A stretch of 34,242 nucleotides of DNA from Candidatus Aquivivens invisus (GTDB lineage: Bacteria; Omnitrophota; Gorgyraeia; Aquiviventales; Aquiviventaceae), in NCBI GenBank assembly GCA_001804415.1, contig MHGA01000008.1:2891-37132 (forward strand), written 5' to 3'. Position numbers and translations under genes: made by a program. The first letter of the stretch is position 1; every line of letters begins with the position of its first letter. Below are positions 15,840 to 23,849 of the stretch, piece after piece. The notes beneath the pieces were generated by a model. The model did no database searches. It saw nothing but the letters and a program-made list of their open reading frames with translations, and was not told the DNA's origin.

Positions 15840-16383
15840 TCTTGCCGCTTCATCCCTGCCTGTCCCGTGCGCGGGACGGCAGACAGGGACGTGGGCCTGG
15901 TTGGAAGAGCGGTTCAGCCGGCGCGATGCGCTCCTCAAAATTGGCTGGGCGTTCTTCTACGTGTTTCTCGGGGGCTGGCTCTTGTCCAACCTGCGCTACC
16001 TCTTCCCGAATGTCCTCTACGAGCCGAGCCTCATCTTCAAGGCCGGCAAGCCGGAGGACTATCCCTTAGGGGTCAGCGAGAAATGGAAAAAGGCGCAGCG
16101 GGCCTGGATCGTGCGCACCCCGGAAGGGTTCTACTGCTTGTGGGCGCGATGCACCCACCTGGGCTGCACCCCCAATTGGTTTGAGGCGGAAGGGCGGTTT
16201 AAGTGCCCGTGCCACGGCTCGAACTTCAGCGTGCAGGGCGACGTGCTGGCCGGCCCGGCCCCCAAGCCGCTGTGGCGCTGCCGCATGGCACTCGCCGCTG
16301 ACGGGCAGATCGTCGTCGACAAAGGACGGCTGGAAAATCGGCCGGACCGACGCGACCAAGGCGACTTCTTGCTGCACGCATGA
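15829..16383 (+). CDS. Rieske iron-sulfur protein of a cytochrome bc-type complex
   Basis: This Rieske [2Fe-2S] subunit accepts electrons from quinol at the periplasmic side. The cluster motifs 'CTHLGC' (108-113) and 'CPCHGS' (126-131) give ligands Cys108, His110, Cys126, His129 and the disulfide pair Cys113/Cys128. Residues 30-53 are a Tat-like signal anchor: 'SRRDALLK' followed by a hydrophobic segment. The cytoplasmic tail before it (about residues 9-22) is encoded by a palindrome (15856-15882), not by typical family sequence. ATG 15829 lies inside the tatA 3' end. It overlaps cytochrome b by ATGA. Confidence 0.92.
   Translation: MDRDLAASSLPVPCAGRQTGTWAWLEERFSRRDALLKIGWAFFYVFLGGWLLSNLRYLFPNVLYEPSLIFKAGKPEDYPLGVSEKWKKAQRAWIVRTPEGFYCLWARCTHLGCTPNWFEAEGRFKCPCHGSNFSVQGDVLAGPAPKPLWRCRMALAADGQIVVDKGRLENRPDRRDQGDFLLHA
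15856..15882 (+). repeat. Palindrome inside the Rieske N-terminal tail
   Basis: CTGCC (15856-15860), one bulged T, then GTCCCG (15862-15867), loop TGCG, CGGGAC (15872-15877) and GGCAG (15878-15882) form an 11-base-pair stem with one bulge. It is translated in frame. The look is that of a REP-like element rather than protein-selected sequence. Confidence 0.75.
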
Positions 16384-18170
16384 CACAAGACCTGAAAAAG
16401 ACGAAGATCTGGAAATCGATCTTCCGTCACGACTTCAGCGACACCCCCCGCACCAGGCTCCAGCGGGTCTTCGGCAACGTCTTCCTCCACCTGCATCCGG
16501 TGCGGGTGCCGAAGGACGCCATCCGGATCGTGTACACGTGGGGGCTGGGGGGCCTGTCGTTTTACCTCTTTCTCGTGCTGTCGGTCACCGGCATCCTGTT
16601 GATGTTCTATTACCGCCCCACCACGATCCACGCGTATCAGGACATCAAAGATCTGGCCTTCGTGGTGACCCTGGGGGGATGGCTGCGCAACATGCACCGG
16701 TGGGCCGCCCACCTCATGGTGGTCATCGTGATCCTCCATATGGTGCGGGTCTTTCTCACGGGCGCCTACAAACCTCCGCGGGAATACAACTGGGTCGTGG
16801 GGGTGATCCTGCTCGTCATGACGCTCTTCCTGAGCTACACCGGCTATCTGCTGCCGTGGGATCAGCTGGCCCTGTGGGCCGTGACGGTTGGCGCACAGAT
16901 GGCGGCCAACAGCCCCATGGTGGGGAGCGAGGGACCGTTCCAGCTGCCCTTTATCACGCCCGGCAACGACGCGAAGTTTTTCCTCGTTGGGGGCACCATC
17001 ATCAGCGACAACGCCCTCCTGCGCTTCTACGTGCTGCACTGCGTGGCGGTGCCGTTTCTCTTCCTGATCTTTCTGTCCGTGCACCTGTGGCGGGTTCGCA
17101 AGGACACCTTCTCGCGGCAGACCGGCGAGAAGGTGGACGTGTGGCCGCACCTGGTGTCGCGGGAGCTGCTGGCCGCGCTCTTGGCGACGGTGGTGCTCTT
17201 CGTCTGGTCCCTGGTCGTTCAGGCGCCGCTGGAAGGGCAGGCGAATCCCAACGTGACCCCGAATCCGTCGAAGGCGCCGTGGTATTTCTTGGGACTCCAG
17301 GAGCTGCTGGTGTATTTCGATCCGTGGATCGCCGGGGTGGTGCTGCCGACCGTGATCATCGTGGGACTGATGGCCATCCCGTATCTCGATCTCAACCCCA
17401 AGGGGGTGGGCGTCTACCCCCGGATGGAGCGCAGGAAGCTTGGGCCCCTTCCGATCTGGTATCCGGCCGAACGTCCGTTTGCCGTGACGGTCTTCCTGTT
17501 CGGGATCCTGCTGTGGTTCGCGCTGATCTTCATCGGCTATTACTGCCGGGGGCCCAACTGGGAGTGGTACTGGCCTGGGGCATCGTGGTCGCATCGGCAC
17601 CTCTCGAAGCTGACGCTCAAGAACCTGCCCAATCTGTGGGGGGGCCTCCTCCTGGCGGGGTATGCCCTGCAAGGGGTGCCGATGCCCAAGAGGGCCAAGG
17701 ACCGGATCGCCGGGCGCCTTGGCCCGCGCGCGCCGGAGGCGCTGTCCGGGGCGCTGCACATCGGGTCCGGGTTGCTGATGTCTGCGGCCCTCTTCATCCC
17801 GCTGTTGACCGCGCCGGATCCGGATGACCCGCTGCGCAGCCATCACGCGACGTTGTTCGCGGCGCTTGGGAGGGCGACCAACGCCCCGCTGGTTTCGGCC
17901 TGTTACCGGCTCGTGGAGCGCGTCGGCCCCGCGATGGGCTTCACGCTCATCGGGTTGCTGGCGGCGACGATGGGGGCGATGCTGGGGTGGCTGAGCGCGC
18001 GGTGCGCTGCGCTGAAGGACCGCCTCTACGACGACCTCGGAAGCGTGAAGTATGCGATCGTGATCGCCCTACTCCTGATGATGCTCGGCGTCCTGGGAAA
18101 AATCGCGCTGCGGCTGCTGTGTGGGATCAAATACGTTATCAGTCTCCCAGCATTTAATTTCAATATTTAA
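16380..18170 (+). CDS. Long cytochrome b (b6/subunit IV type) with C-terminal membrane extension
   Basis: This 596-residue membrane subunit of a quinol:cytochrome c reductase-like complex includes a b6-like part (about 45-245). Haem ligands are His106 and His120 ('MHRWAAH', 'VILHMVRV') and His220 and His235; the 14-residue gap between the last two is the b6 type. The subunit IV-like part has '[13 protein letters not shown]' at the quinol-oxidation site in place of PEWY. The cysteine that binds haem cn in b6f is absent. About 200 further residues add some four or five more transmembrane segments. It overlaps the Rieske gene by ATGA and is followed by the pentahaem cytochrome. The last 20 codons are AT-rich relative to the rest. 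Confidence 0.9.
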   Translation: MTQDLKKTKIWKSIFRHDFSDTPRTRLQRVFGNVFLHLHPVRVPKDAIRIVYTWGLGGLSFYLFLVLSVTGILLMFYYRPTTIHAYQDIKDLAFVVTLGGWLRNMHRWAAHLMVVIVILHMVRVFLTGAYKPPREYNWVVGVILLVMTLFLSYTGYLLPWDQLALWAVTVGAQMAANSPMVGSEGPFQLPFITPGNDAKFFLVGGTIISDNALLRFYVLHCVAVPFLFLIFLSVHLWRVRKDTFSRQTGEKVDVWPHLVSRELLAALLATVVLFVWSLVVQAPLEGQANPNVTPNPSKAPWYFLGLQELLVYFDPWIAGVVLPTVIIVGLMAIPYLDLNPKGVGVYPRMERRKLGPLPIWYPAERPFAVTVFLFGILLWFALIFIGYYCRGPNWEWYWPGASWSHRHLSKLTLKNLPNLWGGLLLAGYALQGVPMPKRAKDRIAGRLGPRAPEALSGALHIGSGLLMSAALFIPLLTAPDPDDPLRSHHATLFAALGRATNAPLVSACYRLVERVGPAMGFTLIGLLAATMGAMLGWLSARCAALKDRLYDDLGSVKYAIVIALLLMMLGVLGKIALRLLCGIKYVISLPAFNFNI

Positions 18171-18191
18171 CGTGAACCCATTCACCTTGCC

Positions 18192-19418
18192 ATGAAACGT
18201 GTGGCGTTTGTCGCGCTGTCGGCGTGGCTCGTGGTGTTGTTCCTGATTGCCGTCGGCCTCGACGCCACGCAGGAATGGACGGTGTACCAGCGACGCTTCG
18301 TGAAATCCCTGAACCGGGATGAGCGACGCGGTCTGCCCGGCGGGATCCAGCAGATCCAGGTCAAACCGCTCGGCCGGGTCGATCGGTGCACCACCTGCCA
18401 CGTGGCGATCGACAAGCCGCAGCTCGCGCTTGCCGAGCAGCCGTTTACGGCGCATCCCGGGGACTACCTGACGTGGCATCCCCCCGAGCAGTTTGGCTGC
18501 ACGGTCTGTCACGGGGGGCAGGGATTGGCGACGCAGGTGCGCCCCGCCCACGGCGAGATCACGCATTGGGAGCAGCCGCTCTTGAGGGGTCCGCTGATCC
18601 AGGCCTCGTGCCTGAAGTGCCACGGCAATCTCGAGGAGATCAACGCGCACGTGCCGCTGTTGCGCCAAGGCATCCAGCTCTACGATCGGCTGGGGTGCGC
18701 CGGCTGTCACACCGTGCACGGATTCGGGCAGACCGTGTCGATCGACCTCTCGGACATGGGGGACAAGCCCTGGCAGTTGCTGGACTTCACCTTCGTGGAG
18801 GGCGACCACACACTCGCGCAGTGGATCGATGAGCACTTCCGGGAGCCTCGGCGGGTGACGCCGGGCTACCGGATGACCGAATTGCCGCCGGGCGAGGAGG
18901 AAATTTATCCGACCTTCATGCCGAATTTCGGGCTGACGGATGACCAGGCGAGGGCGCTCACCGTGTATATGCTGAGCCTGACGGCCGAATCATTGCCCGC
19001 GAAATACACGATCCCTCAGACGCCCAGGGTCCAGCCGGCGGGGTATGCGACGGCGGTTGAGCGTGGCCGTGCGGTCTTTCAGAAGTACGGGTGCGCCGGC
19101 TGCCACGGCGAGGGCGGCTTGGGAGGGCGCAAGAACTGGAATGCGCAGCTCGGCGAAGAAGAGCCATCGCTGGTCTACGTGAAGATGACGTATGATCGCG
19201 ACAACCTCAAGCAGCTGATTCGCGACGGGCGCCAACCGGTGCCCCGCCGAGACCCGGCCAGGCCCCGCGCCCCGTCCTACATGCCGGCATGGAAGGACCG
19301 CCTTTCCGAGACCGAGCTTGACGATCTGGTGGAATATCTCTTGTCGCTCTATGAGAGCCAAGTGCCTCAGCCAGCGCCGGTCAGCGAGCCGGCTGAAGCC
19401 GCCCCGACCGAAGGGTAA
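18192..19418 (+). CDS. Membrane-anchored pentahaem cytochrome c
   Basis: This 408-residue periplasmic electron carrier has five CxxCH motifs at residues 66-70 (CTTCH), 103-107 (CTVCH), 140-144 (CLKCH), 169-173 (CAGCH) and 301-305 (CAGCH). Residues 4-23 form an uncleaved-looking membrane anchor or signal peptide. The first four motifs make a multihaem N-terminal part, and the last lies in a class-I-like domain with 'SYMPAWKDRLSETELDDLVEYL'. It directly follows Rieske and cytochrome b, so it is the likely cytochrome c subunit of the same complex and takes the place of cytochrome c1 or f. The gap upstream has no clear Shine-Dalgarno sequence. Confidence 0.9.
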   Translation: MKRVAFVALSAWLVVLFLIAVGLDATQEWTVYQRRFVKSLNRDERRGLPGGIQQIQVKPLGRVDRCTTCHVAIDKPQLALAEQPFTAHPGDYLTWHPPEQFGCTVCHGGQGLATQVRPAHGEITHWEQPLLRGPLIQASCLKCHGNLEEINAHVPLLRQGIQLYDRLGCAGCHTVHGFGQTVSIDLSDMGDKPWQLLDFTFVEGDHTLAQWIDEHFREPRRVTPGYRMTELPPGEEEIYPTFMPNFGLTDDQARALTVYMLSLTAESLPAKYTIPQTPRVQPAGYATAVERGRAVFQKYGCAGCHGEGGLGGRKNWNAQLGEEEPSLVYVKMTYDRDNLKQLIRDGRQPVPRRDPARPRAPSYMPAWKDRLSETELDDLVEYLLSLYESQVPQPAPVSEPAEAAPTEG

Positions 19419-19421
19419 TCA

Positions 19422-20594
19422 ATGAGACCTCGTGGTTCGACTCACCCTACGGGCTTGCTCACCACGACCCTGAGCGAGCATCCTCCGGCTTTGCTCAGGA
19501 CTGCGCAACGCGAGTCGAAGGGTCGAGTCCTGGTCGCGATGAGCGGTGGGGTGGATAGCTCTGTCGCCGCCGCGCTCCTGCAACGCCAAGGGTATGAGGT
19601 GCTGGGGGTCACCTTGCAGTTGTGGGGCAAGGACGTGTGCGTCTCGAGCAGCACGCGGCTGTGCTGTTCGGTGCGCGATGCGCTGGATGCCAAAGCGGTG
19701 GCGAATCGCTTAGGGATTCCGCATGAGACGCTGGAGCTGGTGGAGACGTTCCGCGAGCGGGTCATCAACTATTTTGTCGAGGGGTACGCCAAGGGGTTGA
19801 CGCCCAATCCCTGCATCGCCTGCAACGACCACATCAAGTTCGGCGCGCTGTCGGAAAAAGCCGATGCCCTCGGCGCCGAGGCGATCGCCACCGGCCACTA
19901 TGCGCGCCTTGCGCGCGACTCCGCGAGTCATCGATGGCGATTGCGGCGGTCGGTGGATCGCTCCAAGGACCAATCCTACGTCCTGTTCAACCTCCGGCAG
20001 GACCAGTTGGCGCGGGCGCAGTTTCCGCTGGGCGAGCTGACCAAGCCGGAGGTTCGGGCGCTGGCCCGCGAGCTGGGATTGGAGACAGCGGAGAAACCGG
20101 ACAGCCAGGATATTTGTTTCGTGCGCGATGGCAACAAAGACGCGTTCCTTCACCGCGAGCTGCAGCCCAGTGAGGCACCCGGGCCGATTCTCGATACCGA
20201 CGGCCGCGTGCGTGGCACCCACCACGGCCTGCTGGGCTATACCATCGGCCAGCGGGAGGGGCTGGGTATTGCGTGCGGGACGCCGATGTATGTGGTGGCG
20301 ATCGATCGAGAGCGCAACCGCTTGGTGATCGGGATGCGCGAGGCGTTGCTCGCCCGCCGGTGCCGCGTGGAGCGGGCGAACTGGGTCTCGATTGATGCGC
20401 CGCAGGAGGCGGTGCGCGCCGAGGTCAAAATCCGCTCTCGGCATCAAGCGGCTGCCGCGACCCTCACCCCTGACGGCCCCGGGGTTGTGGCCATCGAGTT
20501 CGATGAGCCGCAGTCGGCCATCACCCCAGGGCAGGCGGCGGTGTTCTACCAGGATGATTGGGTGCTGGGGGGCGGATGGATTGCGAAGGCATGA
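19422..20594 (+). CDS. mnmA: tRNA-specific 2-thiouridylase
   Basis: MnmA puts sulfur on U34 of tRNA-Lys, Glu and Gln. The 390-residue frame has the PP-loop 'AMSGGVDSSVAA' (39-50), the catalytic cysteine Cys131 in 'NPCIACND', and the second cysteine Cys232 in 'DSQDICFV'. 'TGHYAR', 'KDQSYVLF' and 'GYTIGQREGLG' are typical. The 30 residues before 'GRVLVAM' are unlike the family and come from a nested palindrome (19431-19519), yet no other good start lies between, so ATG 19422 is kept with doubt. It ends by ATGA overlap with larE, another PP-loop enzyme. Confidence 0.93.
   Translation: MRPRGSTHPTGLLTTTLSEHPPALLRTAQRESKGRVLVAMSGGVDSSVAAALLQRQGYEVLGVTLQLWGKDVCVSSSTRLCCSVRDALDAKAVANRLGIPHETLELVETFRERVINYFVEGYAKGLTPNPCIACNDHIKFGALSEKADALGAEAIATGHYARLARDSASHRWRLRRSVDRSKDQSYVLFNLRQDQLARAQFPLGELTKPEVRALARELGLETAEKPDSQDICFVRDGNKDAFLHRELQPSEAPGPILDTDGRVRGTHHGLLGYTIGQREGLGIACGTPMYVVAIDRERNRLVIGMREALLARRCRVERANWVSIDAPQEAVRAEVKIRSRHQAAAATLTPDGPGVVAIEFDEPQSAITPGQAAVFYQDDWVLGGGWIAKA
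19431..19519 (+). repeat. Nested palindrome at the mnmA 5' end
   Basis: An outer perfect 8-base-pair inverted repeat, TTCGACTC (19436-19443) with GAGTCGAA (19512-19519), encloses CCTGAGC (19469-19475) with GCTCAGG (19493-19499), and CGTGGT (19431-19436) pairs with ACCACG (19461-19466). It is translated as the N-terminal 30 or so residues of MnmA. The layout, an outer stem with inner hairpins, resembles the element in pdxJ. Confidence 0.7.
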
Positions 20595-21484
20595 GCAATC
20601 AGCAATCAGCAATCAGCAATCAGCCGGAGCTCGAAGAGAAATGCGAGCGGGTGAAGGGCATCCTGCGCGGATGCGGGCGGGTGATGGTGGCGTTCTCGGG
20701 AGGGGTGGATTCCACGTTGCTCGCCGCCCTCGCGCGCACGGTGCTGGGAAAGCCCCGGGTGATTGCCGTGACGGCGGATTCCGCCTCGCTCGCCCGCGCC
20801 GACTTGGATGAGGCGTGCCGCGTGGCGCAGCAGTTGGATCTGGAGCATCTGGTGATTCAGACCGATGAGGTGAGCCAGGCCGCGTATCGGCTGAATACGC
20901 CGAGGCGCTGCGCTCTGTGCAAGCACACGCTGTTTGAGGCGCTTTGGCGCGAGGCCGCGGCGCGGCAGATCCCCGTCATGCTCTACGGCGCCATCGGCGA
21001 TGATGCGCGCGCGGATCGTCCGGGCCAGGAGGCGGCCGAGGCGTGCGGCGTGCGCGCGCCCTTGCAGGAAGCCGGACTGGAGAAGCGAGAGGTCCGTGAG
21101 CTGGCACGGCGGCTGGGCGTGCCGAACTGGAACCGGCCGCAGAACGCGTGTCTCGCCTCTCGCATCCCGCATGGGTTGGAGGTGACGGAAGAGAAGCTGG
21201 CGCAGGTCGAGTCGGCGGAAGCGGTGCTCAGAGGATTGGGATTTGGCCAGGTCAGGGTGCGCCATGCGGGAACCCATGCCCGTATTGAAGTGGGCCGCGA
21301 TGAGGTGGCGCGCTTTGATGACGCAGCGCTTCGTTGGCGCGTGATGGAACGTTATCGACAGCTCGGATTCCTGTCGGTGGGTGTGGCCCGTGAGGGCTAC
21401 CGGCCCGGCGGCGCCAACGATCCCTCCGTGGCGGAACAATTGTTGAGCGACAAGCGACAAGTGACAAGCGACAAGTTTGCGTAG
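20591..21484 (+). CDS. larE: LarE-type ATP-dependent sulfur transferase
   Basis: LarE adenylates and sulfurises a pyridinium biscarboxylate nucleotide during nickel-pincer cofactor synthesis. The 297-residue protein (ATG 20591) has PP-loop 'FSGGVDSTLLAAL' and the family block 'NACLASRIPHG' with Cys187. It also has Cys107 and Cys110 in 'CALCKHTLF', a CxxC found in the [4Fe-4S]-dependent LarE subgroup and absent from the sacrificial Lactobacillus type. LarB, LarC and LarA are not in the window, so a different sulfur-transfer role is possible. The N-terminal residues after Met come from a heptamer array and the C-terminal ones from another. It overlaps mnmA by ATGA. Confidence 0.85.
   Translation: MSNQQSAISNQPELEEKCERVKGILRGCGRVMVAFSGGVDSTLLAALARTVLGKPRVIAVTADSASLARADLDEACRVAQQLDLEHLVIQTDEVSQAAYRLNTPRRCALCKHTLFEALWREAAARQIPVMLYGAIGDDARADRPGQEAAEACGVRAPLQEAGLEKREVRELARRLGVPNWNRPQNACLASRIPHGLEVTEEKLAQVESAEAVLRGLGFGQVRVRHAGTHARIEVGRDEVARFDDAALRWRVMERYRQLGFLSVGVAREGYRPGGANDPSVAEQLLSDKRQVTSDKFA
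20594..20628 (+). repeat. Five-unit heptamer array at the larE start
   Basis: Four identical in-phase heptamers agcaatc and a fifth, agccgga, follow directly after the ATG of larE and encode its first dozen residues. Confidence 0.9.
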
Positions 21485-21519
21485 CTTGTACCTGTCACCT
21501 GTTACTTGTCACATGTGAC
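21447..21519 (+). repeat. Inverted pair of heptamer arrays at the larE end
   Basis: Four heptamers gcgacaa, gcgacaa, gtgacaa, gcgacaa (21447-21474), a 10-base spacer holding the larE stop (21482-21484), then five heptamers cttgtac, ctgtcac, ctgttac, ttgtcac, atgtgac (21485-21519). The arms are complementary and could form a hairpin, but there is no T tract. tRNA-Met follows 7 bases later. Confidence 0.9.
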
Positions 21520-21526
21520 TGTATAT

Positions 21527-21599
21527 GGCGGCGTAGCTCAGTTGGCAGAGCAGCGGACTCATAAGCCGCGGGTCACTGGTTCGAGCCCAGTCGCCGCCA
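21527..21599 (+). tRNA. tRNA-Met (anticodon CAT; elongator type or tRNA-Ile2)
   Basis: Acceptor stem GGCGGCG/CGCCGCC, D arm, T arm ACTGG/CCAGT and anticodon loop CTCATAA are clear. The anticodon stem GCGGA/GCCGC has one A-G mismatch next to the loop. Initiator features (C1-A72 mismatch, three GC pairs on the anticodon stem) are not all present, so elongator Met or lysidine-modified Ile2 is likely. CCA is not encoded in full. Confidence 0.93.
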
Positions 21600-21621
21600 C
21601 CTCATCTTATCACCATTCTCC

Positions 21622-22287
21622 ATGACCTCCTCATCCCGCAAGCAGCTCATCATCTACGATCTGGACGGGACCCTCGTGGACACCGCCCAGGACATCGCGG
21701 AGTCAACCAACCACATGCTCAAGACGCTGACGGGCAGGGAACTGCCCGCCGAGGAGATCCGGCGGTTCGTGGGGCAAGGTCTCCACGACCTGGTTCGGCG
21801 GGCCCTGAACACCGCCGATGAGGCGTTGGTTGACCGGGGCACGCGGTTGTTCGGCGAGCACTATGCTCAGCATTTGCTCGATCACAGCCGTCTCTATCCG
21901 TTCGCGCGCGAGACCTTGCACTATTTCAAGGACCGCATCCAAGCGGTGATCACCAATAAACCCGATCCCTTTGTCAGGCCGCTCCTCCGCGGGCTTGGCG
22001 TGGAACGGTATTTCGCCCATGTAATCGCTCCCGGTGGGGGGTACCCTAAGAAACCCGATCCAACCGCCTTGAAGGCGCTGATCGCATGCGCGCGCCTGCG
22101 TCCCGTCGACGCGCTCCTGGTGGGTGACAGCCTGATCGATGTCGAAACCGGCCGCAATGCCAAGGTGCTCACCGTCATCCTGACTCACGGGTTTCAAGAG
22201 CCTCAGGCGTTAAGGGCGGCGGCACCCGATGCCCTCGCGGCGGACCTCTCGGAATTTTTGACCATGGCCACGCAGCAGGGATGGTAA
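21622..22287 (+). CDS. HAD-superfamily phosphatase, phosphoglycolate phosphatase-like
   Basis: This 221-residue haloacid dehalogenase-type hydrolase has motif I 'IYDLDGTLVD' (nucleophile Asp13, acid/base Asp15), motif II 'VITNK', motif III lysine in 'PKKPDP', and motif IV 'LLVGDSLIDVETGRNA'. The cap domain of about 70 residues after motif I is the Gph type. Substrate is likely a small sugar phosphate or phosphoglycolate, but HAD substrates cannot be told from sequence alone. It starts 22 bases after tRNA-Met. Confidence 0.85.
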   Translation: MTSSSRKQLIIYDLDGTLVDTAQDIAESTNHMLKTLTGRELPAEEIRRFVGQGLHDLVRRALNTADEALVDRGTRLFGEHYAQHLLDHSRLYPFARETLHYFKDRIQAVITNKPDPFVRPLLRGLGVERYFAHVIAPGGGYPKKPDPTALKALIACARLRPVDALLVGDSLIDVETGRNAKVLTVILTHGFQEPQALRAAAPDALAADLSEFLTMATQQGW

Positions 22288-22296
22288 ACTACATCA

Positions 22297-22317
22297 GTGA
22301 CTAGTGACTAGTGAAAA
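22297..22317 (+). repeat. Three-unit heptamer array
   Basis: Three in-phase heptamers gtgacta, gtgacta, gtgaaaa lie between the HAD phosphatase and the LOG-family gene. This is the shortest array seen; it belongs to the same style of element. Confidence 0.65.
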
Positions 22318-22330
22318 GCTAGACGAGAAG

Positions 22331-23383
22331 ATGAGCCCAGCAAGCCAGGTGTTTAGTCGGTATGCCTCCGGCAATCCCTCGGTGGATGCCTCCATCACGG
22401 AGATGCTGCGCCAGGTGGGGGATGGGTTCGACCGGCGGTTGCTGGCCGAGATGATGTCTGCGGTGTATCGGCTTGGTCAGGACCACGCCTCGACCGGGGA
22501 CCTAAAAATCCTCAACACCGCCCTGAAAGAACTGCGGTATGCCTTCAAGGTGTTCCGGCCCTACCGGCATGTGCGGAAAGTCGCGACGTTCGGGTCGTCC
22601 CGCGTGACCCGCCGGCATCCCGCTTACGCCCAGGCCAGCGAATTCGGGCGGCGCATGGCGAAGGCGGGGTGGATGGTGATCACCGGGGCGGCAAGCGGCA
22701 TCATGAAAGCCGGCCATGAAGGGGCCGGCCGAACCGCCAGCTTCGGGTTGAATATCCGGCTGCCCTTTGAGCAGGAAGCCAATCCGGTCATCGCCAGGGA
22801 TCAGAAGCTGATCAACTGCAAGTATTTCTTCACCCGCAAGTTGCTCTTCTTGAAAGAATCCCACGCCACCGCGTTATTTCCGGGCGGGTTCGGAACGCTG
22901 GATGAGGGCTTCGAGTCCTTGACGCTGGTGCAGACCGGCAAATCCGACCCGCGGCCGATCGTGTTCGTCGAATCGCCCGGCACACCTTTTTGGGAGCCCC
23001 TGCTACGGTTCTTCGACGACCAGCTCGTCCGCGAAGGGATGGTGTCCGCGAGCGAGCGCGCCATCTACGACGTGGCGCGTGATGCGCGCGAGGCGGCGGA
23101 GATCATCCTGCGGTTCTACGCGGTCTACCATTCGCTGCGCTACGTGGATGACCAGCTCGTCCTGCGCATCCGCCGCCGCCTGCCCTCCAGGGCCGTCTCG
23201 CAACTCAACCGGGAGTTTCGTGATCTGCTTGCGGACGGTGTCTTCCGGCAAGGCGGCGCGCTTTCCGAAGAAGCCGACGAGCCTGAGCTGCGCCACCTGC
23301 CGAGGCTGATCTTCCCGTTCAACCGTCGAGACTACGGTAGGCTGCTTGCCCTCATCCGCCTCATCAACCGGGCGCGGGGTTGA
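22331..23383 (+). CDS. LOG-family (lysine decarboxylase-like fold) nucleotide hydrolase
   Basis: This Rossmann-fold protein carries the LOG signature 'FPGGFGTLDEGFESLTLVQTGK' in two pieces: PGGFGTLDE and the following helix. 'ATFGSSRVTRRHPAY' and 'GWMVITGAASGIMKAGHEGA' precede it. LOG proteins split cytokinin-type or other nucleoside 5'-monophosphates into base and ribose phosphate. At about 350 residues this one is longer than the common 180-220, with extra N-terminal (about 80) and C-terminal (about 80) parts. ATG 22331 was chosen over ATG 22304, which lies in a heptamer array. The -35 box of the hpf promoter overlaps its stop codon. Confidence 0.8.
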   Translation: MSPASQVFSRYASGNPSVDASITEMLRQVGDGFDRRLLAEMMSAVYRLGQDHASTGDLKILNTALKELRYAFKVFRPYRHVRKVATFGSSRVTRRHPAYAQASEFGRRMAKAGWMVITGAASGIMKAGHEGAGRTASFGLNIRLPFEQEANPVIARDQKLINCKYFFTRKLLFLKESHATALFPGGFGTLDEGFESLTLVQTGKSDPRPIVFVESPGTPFWEPLLRFFDDQLVREGMVSASERAIYDVARDAREAAEIILRFYAVYHSLRYVDDQLVLRIRRRLPSRAVSQLNREFRDLLADGVFRQGGALSEEADEPELRHLPRLIFPFNRRDYGRLLALIRLINRARG

Positions 23384-23409
23384 CGTCTCCGCAAACCGTC
23401 AGGCATACT
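23380..23409 (+). promoter_or_regulatory. Candidate sigma-70 promoter for hpf
   Basis: TTGACG (23380-23385) and CATACT (23404-23409) with an 18-base spacer. The expected start near 23416 would leave a leader of about 11 bases that holds GGAGAG ahead of hpf. A separate promoter suits a stress-controlled ribosome hibernation gene. Confidence 0.45.
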
Positions 23410-23426
23410 ACGACGCAGGAGAGATC

Positions 23427-23795
23427 ATGAAGCGATTCATCGAACTGAAGCACATCGGCCCCAAAGGCCATGTGCGCCGGCTCATCGAGGCTCTCTGTGA
23501 TCGTCTCGAAGACAAGCTGGCGCATTTCGAAGCTGACGCGGTGTCGGTGCATGCCGTCTTTGAAGAGAACGGCACCCACAAGCTCGCGCGGACCTCGGTG
23601 ACCTGCCACGTGCCCCGCCATGTCATCGCCGCCCACGACGAAGGCCGCGAGGGCGGGACGACCATCCGACGGGCGTTTGAGGAGGTGGAGCGCCAGCTTG
23701 AGAAGTGCAACGCGATCGTCCGCGGTGAACGCCTTCGCCGTCGCTCCAAGCGGCGCAAAGCCTCCCTGCGCGCCTTGGCCGCACGCCTCTCCTAA
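23427..23795 (+). CDS. Ribosome hibernation promoting factor / RaiA-like protein
   Basis: This 122-residue protein of the S30AE/HPF family binds the 30S decoding channel and stalls idle ribosomes. The start ATG 23427 follows GGAGAG by a few bases; the frame is open 27 codons upstream but without family similarity. The distinctive blocks 'VFEENGTHKLAR', 'HVIAAHDEGREGGTTI' and 'RRAFEEVERQLEKCNAIVRG' are seen, followed by a basic tail 'RLRRRSKRRK'. It lacks the long C-terminal dimerisation domain, so it is the short type. It is monocistronic-looking, with its own promoter and a second promoter just after it. Confidence 0.85.
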   Translation: MKRFIELKHIGPKGHVRRLIEALCDRLEDKLAHFEADAVSVHAVFEENGTHKLARTSVTCHVPRHVIAAHDEGREGGTTIRRAFEEVERQLEKCNAIVRGERLRRRSKRRKASLRALAARLS

Positions 23796-23813
23796 AAGAA
23801 TCCGTGCCGTGCC

Positions 23814-23843
23814 TTGACGCGGCCGCAAGGGATCAGGTATGGT
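23814..23843 (+). promoter_or_regulatory. Candidate sigma-70 promoter for structured leader/ncRNA
   Basis: TTGACG (23814-23819) and TATGGT (23838-23843) with an 18-base spacer, 18 bases after the hpf stop. No coding gene starts until 24166, so it would drive about 300 bases of structured RNA first. Confidence 0.5.
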
Positions 23844-23849
23844 TTAAAT

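Noticed and set aside
16181-17827. 548-codon open frame in another + frame of the cytochrome b region
   Set aside because: It overlaps the real cytochrome b almost fully, has no family motif, and starts inside the Rieske gene.
16131-17846. 571-codon open frame on the minus strand across the cytochrome b gene
   Set aside because: It is a GC-driven shadow: the + strand frame has haem ligands, membrane helices and ATGA junctions, while the antisense product is a low-complexity His/Gln/Arg-rich chain.
21447-21519. Rho-independent terminator after larE
   Set aside because: The arms pair only imperfectly, the spacer holds the stop codon, and no T tract follows. A tRNA begins 7 bases later.
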